A stretch of 8,630 nt of DNA from positions 1-8,630 of the forward strand of contig JAFECV010000071.1 in NCBI GenBank assembly GCA_018241985.1, given 5' to 3'. The notes beneath the pieces are model-generated. The model saw only the letters and a program-made list of their open reading frames with translations. It searched no databases and was not told the origin of the DNA. This DNA is from Pseudomonadota bacterium (GTDB taxonomy: Bacteria > Pseudomonadota > Gammaproteobacteria > Burkholderiales > Burkholderiaceae_C). This document shows, one piece after another, positions 5,353-8,630 of this stretch (its first letter is position 1; every line of letters starts with the position of its first letter). The position numbers and the translations under genes are program-made.

Positions 5353-6174
5353 ATGGAGCCGTCCCAGCCTTCCGTCTCCGATCCGGCCGCGCGGAGTGAG
5401 ACTTCGCCGCGGCTGACGATCGCGGTGCTGACCAAGGACGAGGCCGGGCGCATCGCGCGCTGCCTGCGCAGCGCGGCGTTCGCCGACGAGTTGATCGTCG
5501 TCGACAGCGGCAGCAGCGACGACACGGTGGCGATCGCGCGCTCTCACGGCGCGCAGGTGTTCGTGCATGCCGACTGGCAGGGGTTCGCGGTGCAGCGCAA
5601 CCGCCTGCTGTCGCATGCCGGCGGCGACTACGTCTTTTTTCTCGACGCCGACGAGGAGATCACGCCCGCGCTGCAGCGCGAGCTGCAGGCAGCGGTTCGC
5701 TCGAACTTTGACGGCGTCGGCTGCGTGCGCTGGCGCGTCGTCGCGTTCGGGCGCGAGCTGCGGCATTTCCGGTCGCAGGCGCCGGTCGAGCGCTTGTTCC
5801 GCCGGGCCAGGCTGCAGCGCTTCGACGGCGCGGTGCATGAGCGCGCGCTATTGGCCGGCGAGCCGCTGCCCAGGCGCGTGTTCGAGGCGCCGCTGCTGCA
5901 CTATTCGCGCGACTCGGTGCGCTCGAGTCTCGAGAAGCTGACCCAGTACGCGATGCTCGGCGCCGCCAAGCGCGAACGCGCCGGCAAGAGGGGCGGCGTG
6001 CTGGTCGGCCTCGGGTACGGCGCGTCGGTGTTCCTGCGCCTGTACGTGTTCAAGCTCGGGTTTCTCGGCGGCGGGCCCGGGTTCCTGTTCTGCTGGTTCA
6101 TCGCGCTCGAATGCTTCTTTCGCTGCGCGGCGCAGCAGTACGACGCGGCCTTGAGCGACACGGTTGGACGCTGA
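5353..6174 (+). CDS. Family 2 glycosyltransferase, WaaE/KdtX-like (LPS core)
   Basis: A complete 273-residue glycosyltransferase of the branch that includes WaaE/KdtX, which adds glucose or a similar sugar to inner-core heptose of lipopolysaccharide in the cytoplasm. Visible motifs are LTIAVLTKDEAGRIARCLRS (21-40), ELIVVDSGSSDDTVAIA (46-62), DWQGFAVQRN (74-83), the metal-binding FFLDADEEIT (95-104, Asp98 and Asp100), FDGAVHE (157-163), and HYSRDS (183-188) near the end of the catalytic domain. A hydrophobic C-terminal segment (about 214-257) likely anchors the enzyme to the inner membrane. The ATG at 5353 comes 18 bases after the preceding glycosyltransferase stop, with no strong Shine-Dalgarno sequence. 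The pair is probably co-transcribed and consecutive in one sugar-assembly pathway. The substrate is inferred from family only. Confidence 0.9.
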   Translation: MEPSQPSVSDPAARSETSPRLTIAVLTKDEAGRIARCLRSAAFADELIVVDSGSSDDTVAIARSHGAQVFVHADWQGFAVQRNRLLSHAGGDYVFFLDADEEITPALQRELQAAVRSNFDGVGCVRWRVVAFGRELRHFRSQAPVERLFRRARLQRFDGAVHERALLAGEPLPRRVFEAPLLHYSRDSVRSSLEKLTQYAMLGAAKRERAGKRGGVLVGLGYGASVFLRLYVFKLGFLGGGPGFLFCWFIALECFFRCAAQQYDAALSDTVGR

Positions 6175-6318
6175 GATGAAACACCCCCAGTCTTCGCGCA
6201 CTGCGTGTCGCTCCGCCAACCCCCTGAAAGGGGGCGCACCCAGCGGGCCGGCGGAGCCGGACCCGCGGGTGCTCGCGAACGGCCTGCTCCGCGGCCTCTC
6301 GATCCCGTTTCATGCGTC
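6167..6318. repeat. Structured intergenic repeat with terminal inverted repeats, MITE-like candidate
   Basis: ATGAAAC (6176-6182) and GTTTCAT (6307-6313) are perfect 7-base inverted ends about 138 bases apart. GACGC (6167-6171) and GCGTC (6314-6318) continue the pairing to 12 bases, with only TGAG, containing the preceding gene's stop, unpaired. Two internal hairpins are CCCCCT-GAA-AGGGGG (6220-6234) and GCGGG-CCGG paired with CCGG-A-CCCGC (6243-6266, one bulged A). The text resembles an interspersed intergenic repeat I associate with Comamonadaceae genomes, from memory and unverified. An ATG frame of 55 codons (6176-6343) crosses it but looks spurious. No transposase is present and no target-site duplication is visible. 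Confidence 0.5.
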
Positions 6319-6358
6319 GCGGGCCGCGCAGCGCCATGGGTAACTGAATTTGAATGAA

Positions 6359-6378
6359 ATAGGGCTGCGACGCCCTAT
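6359..6378 (-). terminator. Candidate terminator for the O-antigen ligase gene
   Basis: ATAGGGC (6359-6365) and GCCCTAT (6372-6378) form a perfect 7-base stem with a 6-base loop, 26 bases beyond the minus-strand stop. On the minus strand the stem runs into TTTCATTCAAATT, a broken T-rich tract, so weak intrinsic termination of the ligase transcript is plausible. On the plus strand the following bases are TCCACC, poor for terminating the glycosyltransferase transcript. Confidence 0.4.
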
Positions 6379-6390
6379 CCACCTGCACTG

Positions 6391-6413
6391 ATTGCTACAT
6401 GAACTATAGCAAT
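6391..6413. repeat. Inverted repeat containing the O-antigen ligase stop codon
   Basis: ATTGCTA (6391-6397) and TAGCAAT (6407-6413) are perfect 7-base inverted arms with a nine-base loop. The TAG stop of the minus-strand gene (6406-6404) is in the loop, and its last two sense codons (Leu-Leu) are in one arm. With the hairpin at 6359-6378 this may be the remains of an intergenic repeat unit that now supplies the 3' end of the gene. Confidence 0.5.
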
Positions 6414-7675
6414 GGCGCGGGGCGTGGATCCTTCCCATCCCCGTGCGCGCAGCGCACCTCCGCGGCCAGTACCGGCCCGGCCGCGAGCAGCGCCATCATG
6501 AACATGAAGAAATGGTTCTCGCGCGACGAGAACAGCGGCGAATTGATCAGGCTGTCGGTGATCAGCGCACAGGCCAGGCCGTAGACCAGGCAGCGCTCCG
6601 GGCCGGCGCGCGTGCGGCCGACGCGGACCATCGCGACGATCAGCCACAGGTACGCGAGCAGCCCGGGCAGGCCGTTCTCGACCCAGAAGAACAGGTACTG
6701 GTCGTGCGGATGCCAGCCGAACTCCGCGCACTGCGCCTTGTCCACGATCACCCGGCACGATTCGCGGTCGTACGATCCGGTGCCCCAGCCCTGCAGCGGC
6801 CGCTCGCGGATCAGTGTCAGCACGACCTTGTAGTTGTAGAGCCGGTGGCCGATCGAACTGGTGATGTCGGTGTCGTGGTTCTTCGCCTCGGTCCAGGCCT
6901 GATCGAAGCGCTGCCGCATGGTCTTCGAGCCGAGCAGGCTGGCGGCCATCGCCACGACCAGCAGCACCAGCAACGCGTAGCGGATGCGTCCCGGAAACGC
7001 GGTCAGCACGTAGGTCAGCAGGCAGGCGCCGAGCACGAAGTAGCCGGTGCGGCCGAGCGACAGGTCGGTCACGCTGAGGATCGCAAGCAGCGCCAGCACG
7101 GGCCAGGTCCACTTCCAGATCGGCTTCGCCGCGACATCGCGCAGCGTCAGGCACAGCACGACGAAGAACGACATCATCACGTTCTGCGTGATGTAGTCGC
7201 CGACCACCGTGTGGTCCACGCCCCAGCCGAGCGCGCGCGTCGGGTTCGACCTGGCGCTGACCCACGGCAACTGGAACCAGATGCTGGCGTAGACCGACGC
7301 CAGGATGAACAGCATGCCGACGACGAACGCGACCAGGCTGCGTCGGCGCCAGCGCGGATCGCCCAACAGCGAGAGAAACACCAGTGCCAGCAGCAGCTTG
7401 CTGTACTTGCCGACATGCAGCAGGATGTGCGACGCATCGCCGCTCGAATACAGCGCGCCGATCAGGATCAGGCCATACAGCAGCAACGCCGGCAGCGTCA
7501 CCGGGTTGTGCCGCAGCACTTGCCAGCGCTGGCGGAACTGCCCCGCGCCGAGCCAGCACAGCAGCACGACCGCAGACAGCGTGTTGGCCAGCCCCATCGC
7601 GACCGGAAAACTCAGGAACACGCCGACCAGCGCCCAATGGGCGCCGGTGTCGAGGCGTTGCTGGATTCCGGTCAT
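6404..7675 (-). CDS. O-antigen ligase/polymerase family membrane protein (WaaL/Wzy_C-like)
   Basis: A 423-residue polytopic inner-membrane protein with about ten or more hydrophobic segments, matching the WaaL/Wzy_C superfamily. WaaL proteins transfer undecaprenyl-linked O-antigen to lipid A-core on the periplasmic side. The family pattern is clear: SLGRTGYFVLGA (206-217, with the conserved Arg), then a periplasmic loop with IGHRLYNYKVVLTLIRERPLQGWGTGSY (about 275-302) and HPHDQYLFFWVENGLPGLLAYL (322-343), holding the His and Glu-x-Gly-Leu typical of the active loop. I chose the ATG at 7675 because the next residues lead straight into the first hydrophobic segment. ATGs at 7708 and 7768 add a Pro/Arg-rich stretch unlike a membrane-protein start. 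It converges on the two glycosyltransferases. Ligase versus polymerase activity cannot be decided from sequence, so no gene symbol is given. Confidence 0.85.
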   Translation of the reverse strand: MTGIQQRLDTGAHWALVGVFLSFPVAMGLANTLSAVVLLCWLGAGQFRQRWQVLRHNPVTLPALLLYGLILIGALYSSGDASHILLHVGKYSKLLLALVFLSLLGDPRWRRRSLVAFVVGMLFILASVYASIWFQLPWVSARSNPTRALGWGVDHTVVGDYITQNVMMSFFVVLCLTLRDVAAKPIWKWTWPVLALLAILSVTDLSLGRTGYFVLGACLLTYVLTAFPGRIRYALLVLLVVAMAASLLGSKTMRQRFDQAWTEAKNHDTDITSSIGHRLYNYKVVLTLIRERPLQGWGTGSYDRESCRVIVDKAQCAEFGWHPHDQYLFFWVENGLPGLLAYLWLIVAMVRVGRTRAGPERCLVYGLACALITDSLINSPLFSSRENHFFMFMMALLAAGPVLAAEVRCAHGDGKDPRPAPLL

Positions 7676-7877
7676 TTCGTCAGTCAGTGCGGGTGCCCGC
7701 AATGTCATGCCGGGCCGCGCAGGATTATCCCGTGCTGGCCCTACGTCGGTGCGGCACGGGCGTGGCATCGACGCAGGCCGGTTCGCGCCGCCTTGACCGC
7801 TGCCGCCGCGAGGCCAGCATCTGCTGTACGCTTGCAGCAGGCCCAGCCCAGCCTATCTTGCAGCGTACCTCGTCATC
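7676..7877. promoter_or_regulatory. Divergent intergenic region with a possible operator
   Basis: These 202 bases separate the minus-strand ligase gene from the plus-strand cyclophilin-fold gene and should hold both promoters. Plus-strand candidates are TTGACC at 7793-7798 (good -35 box, poor -10) and TTGCAG (7832-7837) with TATCTT (7854-7859) at 16-base spacing; both are weak. On the minus strand GATAAT (7729-7724) could be a -10 box, without a clear -35. GTACGCT (7826-7832) and AGCGTAC (7862-7868) form a perfect inverted repeat around the second candidate, and CTTGCAGC occurs twice in direct orientation (7831-7838, 7857-7864). No RNA gene is evident. Confidence 0.3.
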
Positions 7878-8252
7878 ATGCCGCTCATCCACATCGTCTC
7901 CGGCAGCACCACCCTGGCCGTCGAACTGAACGACTCGCCGACCGCGAAACGGCTGCTCACGTTGCTGCCGTTCGAATCGTCGGCGAACCGCTGGGGGCAG
8001 GAAATCTATTTCGGCACGCCGCTCGCCATGCGAGAGGACGCCGATGCGCAGGCCGAGGTCGAGGTCGGCGCGGTCGCGTATTGGCCGCCGGGCCAGGCGC
8101 TGTGCGTGTTCTGGGGCGCCACGCCGGCGAGCCGGGGCGACGAACCGCGCGCCGCGAGCCCGGTGAACCTGGTCGGCAAGGTGGCCGGCCCGGCAGCGGC
8201 GGCGGCAAAGGTCAAAGAGGGCGCGCCGGTGCGCGTCGAACGCGCCGGCTGA
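7878..8252 (+). CDS. Cyclophilin-like fold protein of unknown function
   Basis: A complete 124-residue protein of the small bacterial/archaeal cyclophilin-like family typified by Thermotoga TM1367. The family has a cyclophilin-type beta barrel, but proline isomerase activity is not established for it. Supporting features are the N-terminal strand IHIVSGSTTLAVELNDSPTA (4-23), LLTLLPFESSANRWGQEIYF (26-45), the hallmark GAVAYWPPGQALCVFWGATP (64-83), and SPVNLVGKV (94-102). A low-complexity Ala/Lys tail (103-124) ends the protein. No signal peptide is seen, so it is probably cytoplasmic. The ATG at 7878 gives the normal family length, although no Shine-Dalgarno sequence precedes it. The gene ends seven bases from the stop of the converging nitronate monooxygenase gene, leaving little room for terminators between them. 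No function is proposed. Confidence 0.8.
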   Translation: MPLIHIVSGSTTLAVELNDSPTAKRLLTLLPFESSANRWGQEIYFGTPLAMREDADAQAEVEVGAVAYWPPGQALCVFWGATPASRGDEPRAASPVNLVGKVAGPAAAAAKVKEGAPVRVERAG

Positions 8253-8259
8253 ACAGGCC

Positions 8260-8630
8260 CTACCGGCGCGCGAGCAGCGCCGCAGCGTCCGCCGCGATGC
8301 GCTGCACCAGTTCTTCCGCCGGCGGGCAGTCGTGGATCAGTCCGGTCGCCTCGCCGACGGTCACGTGCGCGCCCGCGTAGTCGCCGGCCGCGACCGCCGC
8401 GTCGTAGGCGGCACGCGCCGGTGCCGGGTCCGCGCGCAGCGCGTCGATCCGATCCTCCCACTGCCGGTGCAGGTCGTTGCGGATCGCGCGAAAGTCGTAC
8501 GGCGCCGGCCAGTGCTTGCGGCGCAGGATGTCGAACACGGCGCTGCGCGCGGTGCCGTCGCCATTGCAGGCCGCGGCCTGCGCCTTCGCGGCCGGCTTGG
8601 CCAGGCTCTCCTGCGTGGCCCATAGCCGCG
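8260..8630 (-). CDS. Nitronate monooxygenase (2-nitropropane dioxygenase-like), C-terminal part
   Basis: The C-terminal 123 codons of a protein whose start lies beyond the right edge. Reading inward from the edge gives RLWATQESLAKPAAKAQ, then NGDGTARSAVFDILRRKHWP, then YDFRAIRNDLHRQWE, a charged helical region, and AGAHVTVGEATGLIHDCPPAEELVQRIAADAA before the TAG at 8262-8260. This order matches the C-terminal end of FMN-dependent nitronate monooxygenases: the end of the TIM-barrel region, the RxxRN segment, and the GE(A)xGLI...PPA.E.V tail. These enzymes oxidise alkyl nitronates with oxygen, but many members are general flavin oxidoreductases, and the substrate here is unknown. The catalytic and FMN-binding parts are not in the window. 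A GTG at 8538 inside the frame is not a real start because homology continues upstream of it. Confidence 0.82.
   Translation of the reverse strand, partial: RLWATQESLAKPAAKAQAAACNGDGTARSAVFDILRRKHWPAPYDFRAIRNDLHRQWEDRIDALRADPAPARAAYDAAVAAGDYAGAHVTVGEATGLIHDCPPAEELVQRIAADAAALLARR

Noticed and set aside
3207..5838. Long minus-strand frames (430 and 484 codons) opposite ilvE and the glycosyltransferases
   Set aside because: Both are antisense to well-supported genes, have Arg/Val/Gln-rich compositions without motifs, and overlap each other. They are compositional artefacts.
6176..6343. A 55-codon ATG frame starting two bases after the second glycosyltransferase stop
   Set aside because: It follows the body of the intergenic repeat, has no ribosome binding site and no hydrophobic or domain pattern. 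The ATG is part of the repeat's inverted end. Probably spurious.
6443..8380. Plus-strand open frame of 645 codons opposite the O-antigen ligase gene
   Set aside because: It crosses the ligase gene, the divergent intergenic region and the cyclophilin-fold gene. Its translation is Arg/Gln/His-rich with no recognisable domain. It is a shadow frame.
8260..8538. Short 92-codon minus-strand gene starting at a GTG
   Set aside because: The same frame continues upstream to the window edge with sequence matching the nitronate monooxygenase family, so this is the end of a larger gene.
1..8630. A defence system, toxin-antitoxin pair, CRISPR array, prophage or novel multi-gene system
   Set aside because: All stretches longer than about 100 bases are accounted for by recognisable housekeeping, catabolic or LPS genes or by the intergenic repeats. 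No matching domains, arrays, integrases or attachment sites were seen.

Overview
The window is uniformly GC-rich, densely coded DNA from what looks like a betaproteobacterium of the order Burkholderiales, probably near Comamonadaceae. This rests on the protein types, on the gene order (radA, small membrane protein, ilvE, CHCC zinc-finger gene, LPS glycosyltransferases), and on an intergenic repeat resembling ones I associate with Comamonadaceae. The taxonomy is an inference from memory, not a search result. There are ten protein genes, two of them cut by the window edges. I see no tRNA, rRNA, CRISPR array or transposase.

Layout. (1) 1-1133, minus strand: the start of a homoprotocatechuate (4-hydroxyphenylacetate) degradation operon, hpaR (MarR-type regulator) overlapping hpaG (isomerase/decarboxylase, cut by the left edge). 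Its promoter is unusually clear: a -35/-10 pair runs almost into the hpaR start codon and is overlaid by an AT-rich inverted repeat. (2) 1209-3072, plus strand: radA (recombination branch-migration factor) and a small two-helix membrane protein of unknown function. (3) 3210-6174, plus strand: ilvE (branched-chain aminotransferase), a 68-residue CHCC zinc-finger protein, and two family 2 glycosyltransferases, one rhamnosyltransferase-like and one WaaE/KdtX-like. (4) 6175-6403: a gene-free stretch of about 230 bases full of inverted repeats, including a possible MITE-like element. (5) 6404-7675, minus strand: an O-antigen ligase/polymerase family membrane protein converging on the glycosyltransferases. 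(6) 7878-8252, plus strand: a small cyclophilin-fold protein, tail to tail with the C-terminal end of a nitronate monooxygenase (8260-8630, minus strand, cut by the right edge).

Functional picture. The two glycosyltransferases and the ligase-type membrane protein form a plausible lipopolysaccharide core/O-antigen module beside housekeeping genes. The hpa genes belong to an aromatic catabolic operon that continues past the left edge. I find no convincing new multi-gene system. The points worth a second look are small-scale: the near-leaderless, operator-covered hpaR start; a 20-base tandem duplication that seems to have moved the start of the first glycosyltransferase; and the structured repeats between the convergent LPS genes.
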